A stretch of 64,000 nt of DNA from Bacillota bacterium. Its GTDB lineage: Bacteria; Bacillota; Sulfobacillia; Sulfobacillales; Sulfobacillaceae. How positions within the stretch are numbered: the first letter of the stretch is position 1; each line of letters opens with the position of its first letter. A model generated the notes under the pieces. The model saw only the letters and a program-made list of their open reading frames with translations. It searched no databases and was not told the DNA's origin. The stretch covers positions 1-64,000 of the forward strand of contig JAJYHT010000091.1 of NCBI GenBank assembly GCA_021784595.1, in the 5' to 3' direction. This document shows positions 7,771 through 15,843 of the stretch, piece by piece. A program made the translations under genes and the position numbers.

Positions 7771-7906
7771 CGTGAAGGCAAATCTGACGCGCCGGGTCCG
7801 CGTAGCTCTCCGGCATTTATGGGATGCTGACTTGCGGGTTATACCTGTTCTCCTAATCGGACGCTATGTTCGCAAAGGTAAATAAATTCCATCCCCTCCT
7901 AGCATG

Positions 7907-7942
7907 GTGAATTGATCTCGCTTTCGTTAAGAATCAATTCAC
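7907..7942. promoter_or_regulatory. 10-bp inverted repeat upstream of secreted-protein operon
   Basis: GTGAATTGAT at 7907-7916 and its exact complement ATCAATTCAC at 7933-7942, separated by 16 bases, about 95 bases before the ATG of the secreted-protein gene. Placement suits an operator or leader hairpin. The rest of 7771-8037 shows no gene. Confidence 0.45.
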
Positions 7943-8037
7943 AAATAGGCAGGAAATAACCCCAATCATGGCGAATATTGGTAATCGGGAACCACTCCAA
8001 AAAACGACCATACGGTCACATGAGAGGAAGATGCGTT

Positions 8038-8799
8038 ATGAATAAGGTTCTACGTGTTGTTGGTGTTGCTGGTGTCGTATCGATTGCGGGCCTTCTGCCA
8101 ACGACCCTGACCTTTGCAGCGACTCGGACTGCAACCCCCGCTGCTAACTCAAGAGCAACGGCTAACTCAGAGGCGACCGTCCTAGTAGCACAAGGTTCCG
8201 GATACACGGTGTATGAAGCTCCCGCCAATGCTCCAAAACCAATAGCCCCCCCTCAAATGGCACAGGGACCAAAATCACCAAATTCCGGGGCAAATGGTTC
8301 AGGTACCTATAACGCACTTACCAACGAAACTGGAAAGTACAATTCTACCCAAAGCTGGGATACTGATAGCACGTACAGTTACAACGGTTCATACTTAGAG
8401 ACCGAATCGAAGCTAACATTGTCCGACGCTCATAAATCATGGCCATGGCAACCTGACTATCTGACGGCCAACGGTGCTGTTTATGGATATTGGTGGGGAA
8501 TCTCACCTTATGATGCAAACAATATAACACTTCAACCAAGCGAAAATGTGACCGCCACCAACACTGTGACCTCAGTTAGCATTCCTGCCGGTGTGTCCGT
8601 GAGTTCATCGAGCAACACAGTGTACTTGACTTGGCCAGCAGTGGCAAACCCCAATACGTGGGATGCCAGTTACACGTGGGGCAAGTGGGAAGTCCAATCC
8701 TCGGGCACCATTTCGAATGCACAAGCCAACGATATTGCAACATTCACGTTTGGCTCAAATTCTTATGGGGTCCTAAACACAATAAACGTCAACTATTAA
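8038..8799 (+). CDS. secreted protein of unknown function
   Basis: A 253-residue protein with a clear Sec signal peptide (MNKVLRVVGV..., hydrophobic to about residue 25, likely cleavage after TFA-A). A Thr/Ala/Asn-rich spacer and a Pro-rich segment follow, then a beta-rich part heavy in Tyr, Trp, Asn and Ser. GAGGAAG lies 7 bases before the chosen ATG; an upstream in-frame start at 7978 has no ribosome site. Few charged residues and many aromatics suggest an extracellular beta-sandwich or surface-layer-like domain. It is the first gene of a three-gene exported set. No family recognised. Confidence 0.75.
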   Translation: MNKVLRVVGVAGVVSIAGLLPTTLTFAATRTATPAANSRATANSEATVLVAQGSGYTVYEAPANAPKPIAPPQMAQGPKSPNSGANGSGTYNALTNETGKYNSTQSWDTDSTYSYNGSYLETESKLTLSDAHKSWPWQPDYLTANGAVYGYWWGISPYDANNITLQPSENVTATNTVTSVSIPAGVSVSSSSNTVYLTWPAVANPNTWDASYTWGKWEVQSSGTISNAQANDIATFTFGSNSYGVLNTINVNY

Positions 8800-8821
8800 T
8801 GGGAAATGCAGGGATATGCAT

Positions 8822-8859
8822 GAGGATGACTACCTATCGTCCGATGGGTAGTTATCCTC
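8822..8859 (+). promoter_or_regulatory. 17-bp intercistronic hairpin
   Basis: Two 17-base arms (8822-8838 and 8843-8859) pair fully with two G-U wobbles and a GTCC loop. There is no T run after it. It ends about 20 bases before the next start codon (8879), so it may lower expression of the downstream genes relative to the first, protect the upstream mRNA end, or act as a weak terminator. Confidence 0.6.
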
Positions 8860-8878
8860 CCTTGCTGGGGGAACTTAA

Positions 8879-10561
8879 ATGAACCGTTCAATGGGAATAA
8901 AGCTAATCGCGAGTTCTGTCGCGTTAGTTTTGCTTACCATCATGGCTGGTGCTATAACAGTACCCACTCAGAGAAACCGTAATTGGAATATGGAAACCAT
9001 CCACTTGATCCTAAATTCCCAAAATGTTGATGGTGGGTTTGGATTGTTAACCGATCAGCGGCCGGTGTCCTTATACGACACGTATTACAATTTATTGTTA
9101 TTGCGAGCATTAAGAAAACGGATTCCCATGCGCAAACGGATGATATCCGCGTTGGCGAATCTGCAAAAACAGCCTGTACACCTTACGTCAAGTTCTTCCC
9201 TTCTTAACTTATGGTATCAAATCGGTTCAGATCGTCTTATCGGAGTCCCCTTTCATAGCGCTTTCCGCTCAAAGATAGAGAAAGCCCTCAACTCTCTGCC
9301 GACAAGTCATGGATTGGTGGTGGACACGCAGGCTAAGGAACTGCCTGTATTTAGCGACCTTTTAATGACTCAAGCATATGCGACCATCTCCCGAGATTTG
9401 TCATTACCTGTACGGCTAAATATTGACCAATCATGGCTATTGGGTATTTTGAGTCATCCGATGTATCAAAATGATCCATACCTGCCGTCGGCGTATGCAT
9501 CGTTCGCAGCGATCGAGCCTGACTCGAAGGGGCCGATGAACACAATGCTCCATCAAGTCGTGGCTCAACAACACGTAACCAACACGTTTTCTAAATCCTT
9601 AGGTAGCGTTCCGCAGGTCTTAATCGCCATCTCATGGGCTACCCTCCTGCGAGACGAGTCGATACCGTTCCGCAAAACAACGGCGTTCACACGATCGTTG
9701 GAACACCTCGCCACTGAAACAGGGGGATATAACATATTCTCGAATGTCGTCATGGACCCTCAGATAACGTATCAATTGCGAACTTTGTTCAATCTCCAAT
9801 CAGGAATGCGTAAGGTGCCCCAAGACATTATAAGATCTCAACTACCTGGAGGACTTTTCGGTTGGAACGATCCAGCTCCTTCCGATCCTATGGACAGTTA
9901 CTGGGCTCTCCGAATTGTGCAGGCTCTAAACGATCCCCTCCCTATTTCACTACGCCGGTATTTTGAGGAATATAAGTTGCCTATTGATACCCAAGGGGCT
10001 ATCACGGACGCCTTGTATTTGGATGACGCACGTAAATCGCTAAAATTATCATTGGCTCCTCAAACACTAGCACGCGTTACTGGGTTGACGAATAAACTGA
10101 TACGACTTCGCATATTCTCGCTAAGTTCCGCCACATATCAGATAGCGAGAAAAGATTTGAAGTCCTCCGTGGCCCTATTAGCAATGCCGAATCACCTGGC
10201 ATTACAGAACATTTTCTTGATACTCAGGTCAGTTAACGCGTTACATTATCCTTTACCTACGACGCTAAAAATGCGAGTGGTGTCCTTTATCCAAGGCTTG
10301 CAAAAACCGGATGGAGGCTATGGTCCGCCGATGCTGAATACCGGAGACCTACAAGATACGTATTATTGTGTAGCAACTCTTAGAGATTTAGGTGCCAAAC
10401 CCCGAAACACTAAAGGGTTGCTGTTATTTCTTCGCACTCACCAGAACCGCTATGGAGGATATGCAGCTTCGGGGGCCGGTAGCCCCAGTGATTTGTCAAA
10501 TACGTTCTATGGCGTTGAAACGCAGTTGATGTTGTCGCATAATAACAAAGGGGCACGATAA
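8879..10561 (+). CDS. exported protein with prenyltransferase/squalene-cyclase-like repeats
   Basis: A 560-residue protein with an N-terminal hydrophobic signal or anchor (residues 7-27). It carries QNxDGGFG-type repeats: SQNVDGGFGLL with YDTYYNLLLLRAL near the start, and QKPDGGYGPP with QDTYYCVATLRDLG plus HQNRYGGYA with SNTFYGVETQLML near the end. This pattern (Q-x-x-D-G-G-[FY]-G followed by an aromatic helix) marks the alpha/alpha toroid of prenyltransferases, squalene cyclases and alpha-2-macroglobulin-like domains. No cyclase DxDD catalytic motif is seen, so a binding rather than enzymatic role outside the membrane is likely. The next gene starts 3 bases after the stop. Confidence 0.7.
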   Translation: MNRSMGIKLIASSVALVLLTIMAGAITVPTQRNRNWNMETIHLILNSQNVDGGFGLLTDQRPVSLYDTYYNLLLLRALRKRIPMRKRMISALANLQKQPVHLTSSSSLLNLWYQIGSDRLIGVPFHSAFRSKIEKALNSLPTSHGLVVDTQAKELPVFSDLLMTQAYATISRDLSLPVRLNIDQSWLLGILSHPMYQNDPYLPSAYASFAAIEPDSKGPMNTMLHQVVAQQHVTNTFSKSLGSVPQVLIAISWATLLRDESIPFRKTTAFTRSLEHLATETGGYNIFSNVVMDPQITYQLRTLFNLQSGMRKVPQDIIRSQLPGGLFGWNDPAPSDPMDSYWALRIVQALNDPLPISLRRYFEEYKLPIDTQGAITDALYLDDARKSLKLSLAPQTLARVTGLTNKLIRLRIFSLSSATYQIARKDLKSSVALLAMPNHLALQNIFLILRSVNALHYPLPTTLKMRVVSFIQGLQKPDGGYGPPMLNTGDLQDTYYCVATLRDLGAKPRNTKGLLLFLRTHQNRYGGYAASGAGSPSDLSNTFYGVETQLMLSHNNKGAR

Positions 10562-10563
10562 CC

Positions 10564-11007
10564 ATGACAAACTTTATACGCTTTTCACTACTTGGGCTTT
10601 TTTTCACTGGACTAGTGGCAGGATGCGGAATGCAAGCCTCCGAGGTACCTGCATCCTCGTCAAGTGTTATTGCGACACGGATGGACCAGCAAGACATGAA
10701 ATCGTGGCAAGTCCAACTCATTCCAACGCCTCTCATGTTTCAAGCTACGTATCTGGGCCGACAAGCCATCAATCCGGCGATGACCATTTATACTAAAAAG
10801 ACTCCTCAATCCAGCTGGCATTACGTACTATCTAGTTCATCGAATTCGAAACTTACTCACGATGGGCGGCCACTTGTCGTGAAGTGGCCGGAAGATACAC
10901 CGCAGTTTTATGGCAGAATAAAAGTCGTTTTACGTTGGTACGTAGAGGGACAACAACACATTGGATACGTGGTGTATAACATAAAATCATCCACAAATCA
11001 ATCCTAA
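10564..11007 (+). CDS. small lipoprotein
   Basis: A 147-residue protein with a signal peptide and lipobox (LVAGCG, Cys near residue 21), then a Ser-rich spacer and a small beta-rich domain of about 100 residues. Its ATG lies 2 bases after the stop of the toroid-protein gene, so both are on one mRNA. It is probably a membrane-anchored partner of the two exported proteins. No family recognised. Confidence 0.7.
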   Translation: MTNFIRFSLLGLFFTGLVAGCGMQASEVPASSSSVIATRMDQQDMKSWQVQLIPTPLMFQATYLGRQAINPAMTIYTKKTPQSSWHYVLSSSSNSKLTHDGRPLVVKWPEDTPQFYGRIKVVLRWYVEGQQHIGYVVYNIKSSTNQS

Positions 11008-11206
11008 ATACACCACCAAGGATTTGTCGGTTTGTGAGGTTGTGCAGCTTGCAAATTTAATCTATTGCCATTTTCGTTCCATTGCTACAGAAACCCCTAA
11101 TAGCAAGGACGAGGGGGGCGATTGAAGGGCTGTTGGGCCGCGTTGACCGCGCCCTGCGCTATTGCGTTGCGGTATTAGTAAGTTTCGGATTGATTCCGGC
11201 GCCTTG

Positions 11207-11353
11207 CTACAAAAAGCATCCGGTAAAATGCGCCTGGGCTTCGCGTACGAATTGTGTCAGGCATTGTGTGCCGCCGGAATTTGTTTCGTGAATGATGACC
11301 ACTGGCCGATTCACAGCAAGAATTGGTGAGGTATTGAGGTGAATTTTTGTCAT
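11207..11353 (-). CDS. possible 48-residue protein
   Basis: A short frame starting at ATG 11353 with AAAGGGGA about a dozen bases upstream. The sequence (TSPILAVNRPVVIIHE, then a Cys) looks plausible for a protein but is too short to judge. It may be a remnant. Confidence 0.3.
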   Translation of the reverse strand: MTKIHLNTSPILAVNRPVVIIHETNSGGTQCLTQFVREAQAHFTGCFL

Positions 11354-11785
11354 GGTTCTCTCGTCCCCTTTGCAAATGTTATAGGCCTTCATAGAACTGT
11401 GTTCCCCTCAGTTGGCGTGAATACCGTATGACCTCGTTTTTGACTGCTGGCAGACAATCACCAGCAGGCCCTTCACTCAACTGAGTGAAGGGCCCTCCAG
11501 CGATTCCTCACGGCTAGGGAGATTCATAAGCACTAGCGCAAGAGTTTGTGTGTTAATGGTTGAAAGCTACGGAAATGAAGCCCATAGCTACAACCGCTAA
11601 ACCTGCTCCCACCAGGCCTTAAAGCCGAAGTGTTCGGGGCAAGTCTGCTATTGGCGGGTATGCCTTTGAACTTAATTCGCTCACACCGACCACGCCATAC
11701 TAATCATGAAACGCATCAAAGATCGCGGCGCCCGGATTCGGTCGGGATCATCGCAAATCATTACGGTGCAGACTTTTGTTTAATG

Positions 11786-12041
11786 AAAATAATTACCGAG
11801 ACTGGCGTTATGCGTTTTTCTGATGGTTTCGTGGCCACCAATGCCAAGCCGATCTGGCAACGCCTGAACTGGGGAACCTCAGAGGCCACAAACCTCTGAG
11901 AAATGGTGCAAATAATTACCTAGACTAGCAACGCCGTAACCGGGGGAATGGCGTTATATAGGATCCTCTCATGCAGGGAAGATCCACCAGAATATGGGCA
12001 GCGGGTATAGATGATTATTTTCCAGTCTAGCTAATTATTGT
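11786..12041. repeat. three copies of an AATAATTACC-AGACT repeat, one inverted
   Basis: Copy A at 11786-11809 (AATAATTACCGAGACTGGC), copy B at 11908-11930 (AATAATTACCTAGACTAGC) and an inverted copy C at 12018-12041 (complement reads AATAATTAGCTAGACTGG). B and C could be the ends of a 134-bp miniature element; A and C would delimit 256 bp. No target duplication was found by eye. Confidence 0.55.
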
Positions 12042-12148
12042 TCAGTTAACGTAATTTTTGTCACTGAACACCAATTGGGAGATGAGGGATTCGTTAAATG
12101 GCTTGTCAAAAAAACCACCTCTCCAAAGAATGATAGATGATCTTGCGT

Positions 12149-12346
12149 TTAAGGCCAATGCCAGATGGCTATGGTAATAGCTAAGCTAAGAATGGATCCG
12201 CCAATAAAAAACACACCGCCGATCACTAACTGAGTCGCGGCTTCACGCTTATTGATGATTCGAGAATCGGTATTTGGTGTATTTAGAACGACGAATAGTC
12301 CGACTAACAAGCCAAACCAGATGAGATTAAATATTAGTAAAGACAT
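12149..12346 (-). CDS. small membrane protein
   Basis: A 65-residue protein starting at ATG 12346, which overlaps the end of the upstream gene by 13 bases. Two hydrophobic segments are seen (LLIFNLIWFGLLVGLFVVL and LVIGGVFFIGGSILSLAITIAIW), so it is probably a two-pass membrane protein. Coupled to the gene before it. Function unknown. Confidence 0.55.
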   Translation of the reverse strand: MSLLIFNLIWFGLLVGLFVVLNTPNTDSRIINKREAATQLVIGGVFFIGGSILSLAITIAIWHWP

Positions 12347-12633
12347 GAGGAACTCGATCCCATTCGAAAAATACCGACTAAGCCAAACGAGAGAAGGGTG
12401 CTTAAAGGAACCACAAGGGCAAAGGCCCAAGGATGTGAAGAAGCATGAATCGCAGTGACGAGGAACGCCATCCACCCGATTAAAGCGAATAGCATCATTA
12501 TTGTTGTTCTCAGGGAGCGCATAGGCATCAGAGGTTTAGAGTGATTACGATTGAGGAAAACGGAAATGATCCAAATTCCCAATAATGTTGCCCAGTCAAT
12601 TGACGCCAACCCGATTGCGTCAAACCATGGCAT
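12334..12633 (-). CDS. small membrane protein
   Basis: A 99-residue protein with about three hydrophobic segments. Its start ATG 12633 is preceded by GAAGGGA in the context GAAAGAAGGGA, the same leader word as before the FtsH-like gene at 14991. This suggests both belonged to one element with shared expression signals. No family recognised. Confidence 0.6.
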   Translation of the reverse strand: MPWFDAIGLASIDWATLLGIWIISVFLNRNHSKPLMPMRSLRTTIMMLFALIGWMAFLVTAIHASSHPWAFALVVPLSTLLSFGLVGIFRMGSSSSCLY

Positions 12634-12810
12634 AGTATTCCCTTCTTTCGTATCCGTGTTCATCAATCGCAATTCTCAGGTCTCGCAACGCCTCGAGTAT
12701 CGAGCAATGTATCGCGCCGATCTTCGGGGTCGTCTAGTCCTATCCCGAACCAGGACGGGCTAGTGTAAAAAAAAGGGGAGTCGTCACATTCCCAGAGAGA
12801 GGCCGGGGTT

Positions 12811-13167
12811 TTACAAGGTTGTATCATCAGGGGAAAACGGAAGTTCCCACTGCCCTTGTCGCAGCATTAAAGCAATAAGGGCGTAATTAAGCAGGTCACG
12901 ATAGCTGTCTTCAACCGATTCGTTTGTGGGATGTTCAGCGTTTATGATGATCTTGCCGTTTTCTTCGCGGCTGATCAGGAGATTTTTCAGTCGTTCTAAT
13001 TTGTCGCTGATGCGCACAAGTACTCCCAGTTCTCCAAATGCATTGATGTTGCCGGGGCCATAATCCGAATGCTTGCGCACCATTAACGCATATTGTTCTT
13101 GAAAAATTTGGCGCACAGCGACGTTCCATGGGGCACTGTGCGGATCTTGTTGTAGGGGGGAATTCAT
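12811..13167 (-). CDS. DUF1599 / nucleotide-modification-associated domain protein
   Basis: A 118-residue protein. The pattern ALMVRKHSDYGPGNI, then LGVLVRISDKLERLKNLL, then ESVEDSYRDLLNYALIALML is that of the DUF1599 family common in phages and mobile elements. It is thought to have a fold related to nucleotide pyrophosphohydrolases and is often linked to modified bases. The start ATG 13167 follows AAGGAAGG; the open frame to 13293 is not supported. It is third in a minus-strand run after the FtsH-like protease and a 43-residue gene. A precise role cannot be given. Confidence 0.7.
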   Translation of the reverse strand: MNSPLQQDPHSAPWNVAVRQIFQEQYALMVRKHSDYGPGNINAFGELGVLVRISDKLERLKNLLISREENGKIIINAEHPTNESVEDSYRDLLNYALIALMLRQGQWELPFSPDDTTL

Positions 13168-13199
13168 ATTAATCCTTCCTTTCGCAGGCGAATATGACA

Positions 13200-13331
13200 T
13201 TATTTCCACAGATTCCGTTGTGGGTCTAAGGGAAGTGATCCTTGACGTTGAGCGCATGGAGGACATTGCCAAAATTGTTTGGTGGGGACCCAAATCCAGC
13301 CGATTTGGGTTGTTTGCGAGGGTTTTGTCAT
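13200..13331 (-). CDS. 43-residue protein with CxxC motif
   Basis: Starts at ATG 13331 with AAAGGAGA 7 bases upstream and ends with TAA at 13202-13200. It contains WQCPPCAQR, a single CPPC pair that could bind half a zinc site or act in redox. It lies 53 bases after the FtsH-like gene and 33 bases before the DUF1599 gene, probably in the same operon. Confidence 0.6.
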   Translation of the reverse strand: MTKPSQTTQIGWIWVPTKQFWQCPPCAQRQGSLPLDPQRNLWK

Positions 13332-13383
13332 AGCACAGTCTCCTTTACACGACTTAGAATACGACGATCGTTTGCTGTACCCA

Positions 13384-14991
13384 TTACTGTGTGGCCTTGG
13401 AAGACAGTGCTGTCGCAGGCGATGTTGAATAAAAAGTCCAGGCATTGGGATCCGGAAACGGGGGTAAGGTGCCTTGCGGGATCGCTTGCCAGCAGGCTTG
13501 CATTTCTGCCCATAACAGCGTTTCCTGGGCCAGCAGGCGTTCGGCCACCTGCGTGACTTCGTGCTGATAGCGCGCTACCCACTCGCACGCCACCGCCATG
13601 CCCTGATCTACAATGCGCGAGACCGGTTCGTGGATCGCATTCCAGTCCAGATCGGGGATCATGGCCAGTCCCCAGGACGTGAGATTGTACCGATGAATCA
13701 TGTCTTTCACCAATTGCGCCGCTTTCTCAAAATCGTCGGAAGCTCCGGTACTGGCGCTCCCGAAAAACACGAGTTCCGCCGCGCGTCCGCCCAACATCCC
13801 CAGCAGACGATGCCAGAGGTCATCCGCGGTCGCGATATACCGTTCGTCTTTGGGCACCGGCAGGGCATAGCCCAAGGCCCGGCCATGCGGAATAATGGTG
13901 ATTTTCTCGACAATCACCTGATTGTTGAGCCAGGACAACAAGGCATGCCCGGTTTCGTGATAGGCGACGCGCCGACGGTCGTCGGGATGCACGACGCGAT
14001 GGGAGACCAGTCCCGCCACCTGCCGATCCAGGGCATAGGCAAAATCCTCGACGGTAATATGGGGCCGATCGACTCGCGCTGCGGCAATCGCGGCCTCATT
14101 GCAGAGATTTTCCAAATCGGCGCCCGAGAGGCCAATCGTGCGCTGCGCCAGCACATCCAACGAGACCTCTGGGGCAAGCGGTTTCGTGACCGTATGCGTC
14201 GCGAGAATTGTGCGGCGGCCTTGCACATCCGGCAAGTCGACGGCGATGTGCCGATCAAAGCGTCCCGGCCGTAAGATCGCCGGATCGAGGGTGTCCAAAC
14301 GGTTCGTGGCCGCCATAATCACGATGGGGTACGGATGCGCAGCCGTTTCAAAGCCATCCATTTCGACCAGCAGTTGATTCAGGGTCTGATCGGCTTCGGG
14401 GTGATGCGGCCCCCGTTTTTTTGCTACGGCGTCGACTTCATCAATAAAGAGAATCGCGGGGCTGCGCACTTTGCGAATGGCGGCGAAGACTTCCCGAATC
14501 CGCTTGGCCCCGACCCCGACATACGTATCCACAAAGGAGGATCCGCTGGTGGTAAAAAATGCGGTGGCCGATTCTCCGGCGACCGCCTTCGCCAACAAGG
14601 TTTTCCCCGTTCCAGGTGGTCCATAGAGCAAAAACCCGCGCGGGATGCGGGCTCCGAGCCGATGATACTTCTCCGGGTGCCGCAGAAAATCAATCACTTC
14701 TTGGACCTCGCGTTTCGCTTCATCGATTCCGGCGACATGGTCTAGACGAGTCGCGACGACGCCCGGGGGGATTTCTTGATAAAAGCCATGCTGAGCCACG
14801 ACGGGACCATCTGGAGCGGTTTGCCGGGCCGATCGAGACAGTCCGCTTTCGGCTCCATGTTCTGTCGTGCGATACCACCAGAGAAAGGCCCCCAGGGCAA
14901 ACACGATAAATGCACTGAACAACCCCCATTGGATAGGAGAGAGTGGAGTAGCGGCTAGAGAATGCGATGCCGCCACGACATGATGGATCAT
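13384..14991 (-). CDS. compact FtsH-like AAA+ zinc protease
   Basis: A 535-residue membrane-bound ATP-dependent protease. One N-terminal membrane segment (about 21-40) replaces the two segments and extracytoplasmic domain of housekeeping FtsH. Then come Walker A GPPGTGKT (124-131), Walker B FIDEVD (182-187), the second region of homology with RPGRFDR (241-247), and the peptidase motif HETGH (345-349). Start ATG 14991 follows GAAGGGA; the frame to 15042 is less likely. All catalytic residues are present, so it should degrade membrane or regulatory proteins, perhaps to modify host physiology in favour of the element. It heads a run with two small genes downstream. The mobile setting and the missing outer domain mark it as an accessory copy. 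Confidence 0.85.
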   Translation of the reverse strand: MIHHVVAASHSLAATPLSPIQWGLFSAFIVFALGAFLWWYRTTEHGAESGLSRSARQTAPDGPVVAQHGFYQEIPPGVVATRLDHVAGIDEAKREVQEVIDFLRHPEKYHRLGARIPRGFLLYGPPGTGKTLLAKAVAGESATAFFTTSGSSFVDTYVGVGAKRIREVFAAIRKVRSPAILFIDEVDAVAKKRGPHHPEADQTLNQLLVEMDGFETAAHPYPIVIMAATNRLDTLDPAILRPGRFDRHIAVDLPDVQGRRTILATHTVTKPLAPEVSLDVLAQRTIGLSGADLENLCNEAAIAAARVDRPHITVEDFAYALDRQVAGLVSHRVVHPDDRRRVAYHETGHALLSWLNNQVIVEKITIIPHGRALGYALPVPKDERYIATADDLWHRLLGMLGGRAAELVFFGSASTGASDDFEKAAQLVKDMIHRYNLTSWGLAMIPDLDWNAIHEPVSRIVDQGMAVACEWVARYQHEVTQVAERLLAQETLLWAEMQACWQAIPQGTLPPFPDPNAWTFYSTSPATALSSKATQ

Positions 14992-15040
14992 GAACAGTCC
15001 CTTCTTTCGTAAAATGGCATAATCGACAAACGGTGCCCAC

Positions 15041-15066
15041 AAAAAATCCCCCTCGGAGAGGGGGAT
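15041..15066 (-). terminator. rho-independent terminator on the minus strand
   Basis: A 9-bp GC-rich stem (15046-15054 with 15058-15066, loop GGA) followed on the minus strand by a run of T (AAAAAA at 15041-15046 on the plus strand). It would stop transcription of the minus-strand genes at 15205-15843 before the FtsH-like gene. Confidence 0.85.
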
Positions 15067-15204
15067 ACGCGACGGTCATGATGACGAGGATGTGCCCTAA
15101 TGGCAACGTATGCAATCACCAATCATCCCGGCTGAAGGGTCGTGAGGGTGGATTGACGCGATTACTCGAACACATGGTGGTTCGGTGCGGATAAAAAAAT
15201 TGTT

Positions 15205-15558
15205 CTATTGAGGTTCCGTAGTCACCTTGTCCGGGTACTGCGTAGCTTGGAGAAAGTCGAACCCACTATAGTTTGTGAGTGCCTCGGGTAGATTCTTTAA
15301 AAGTTCTACATTGCTAGGACGAAACCAAACAATGGCCGTTTTGCCCGCGAATAAACGCGAGGTGACCCATGATTTTAAGGTTTGCCGCTCAGCTAACGCC
15401 GCATTTCCGCCGTCGGCCGGAATATTTAAGTTTAGGCAAATATTTTTAAGGTCGTCTTTTAATAAGTGGGGCAAATCACTCGGCAATATAAGATCTTCTA
15501 ATCCGTTCAATTTTCCACGATCCCCAGAGCGAAAATTTTTTATACATAATTTTACCAT
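15205..15558 (-). CDS. hypothetical protein
   Basis: A 117-residue frame of moderate AT content with segments such as LKDDLKNICLNLNIP and KTAIVWFRPSNVELLKNLPEAL. I do not recognise a family. Its ATG (15558-15556) sits at the inner edge of one arm of a perfect 15-bp inverted repeat, so initiation may be controlled by an mRNA hairpin or a bound protein. It is followed by a terminator at 15041-15066 and preceded by another small gene on the same strand. Confidence 0.5.
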   Translation of the reverse strand: MVKLCIKNFRSGDRGKLNGLEDLILPSDLPHLLKDDLKNICLNLNIPADGGNAALAERQTLKSWVTSRLFAGKTAIVWFRPSNVELLKNLPEALTNYSGFDFLQATQYPDKVTTEPQ

Positions 15559-15586
15559 TAATATGAGCGTGATGGTAAAATTATGT
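15544..15586. promoter_or_regulatory. 15-bp inverted repeat over a start codon
   Basis: ACATAATTTTACCAT at 15544-15558 and its exact complement at 15572-15586, spacer 13 bases. The left arm includes the start codon of the 15205-15558 gene. It may be an operator, an mRNA hairpin that blocks initiation, or a terminator for the gene at 15604-15843. Confidence 0.7.
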
Positions 15587-15603
15587 GTGGAAATCTAATC
15601 ACA

Positions 15604-15843
15604 TTATTTTGGTGTTGTCATCGAGGCTTCCGTCTCCACAAAACGGGAAAATGCCTGAATGATTTCCACCGATTTCGAATACCTTTTTCTCAACTGATAC
15701 TCTTTTGTGGAACGAGCTAAGTCTCGCGCATACAGTTCTAACTGGTGCTCACAGGCCCCTGCCTGTCGTAGTGATGTAAGCCACCGATCGATTAGCATTC
15801 CCATTTCGGCGCTGTCGGGATGTGGTAATTTTGCTATCGCCAT
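15604..15843 (-). CDS. small hypothetical protein, recombinase-SAM-like
   Basis: A 79-residue, largely helical protein. MGMLIDRWLTSLRQAG...HQLELYARDLARSTKEYQ resembles the N-terminal core-binding region of tyrosine recombinases, but there is no catalytic domain after it. It could be a remnant or an independent small helical protein. It is the first gene of a two-gene minus-strand unit ending in a terminator. Confidence 0.45.
   Translation of the reverse strand: MAIAKLPHPDSAEMGMLIDRWLTSLRQAGACEHQLELYARDLARSTKEYQLRKRYSKSVEIIQAFSRFVETEASMTTPK

Larger units (their letters stand above)
11008..12148. other. long largely non-coding stretch with hairpins and repeats
   Basis: Apart from the possible 48-codon frame I see no reliable gene in about 1.1 kb. 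It holds two adjacent hairpins (CTGCTGG/CCAGCAG at 11444-11467 and a perfect 13-bp stem GGCCCTTCACTCA/TGAGTGAAGGGCC at 11467-11494), a CTCAGAGG/CCTCTGAG hairpin near 11880, and the dispersed repeats listed separately. An 89-codon frame at 11630-11899 runs across these repeats and looks accidental. Confidence 0.5.

Noticed and set aside
11630-11899. 89-codon frame
   Set aside because: No ribosome site; it runs through a dispersed repeat and a hairpin.
13561-14274. 237-codon plus-strand frame
   Set aside because: Antisense to the FtsH-like gene, whose motifs are clear on the other strand.
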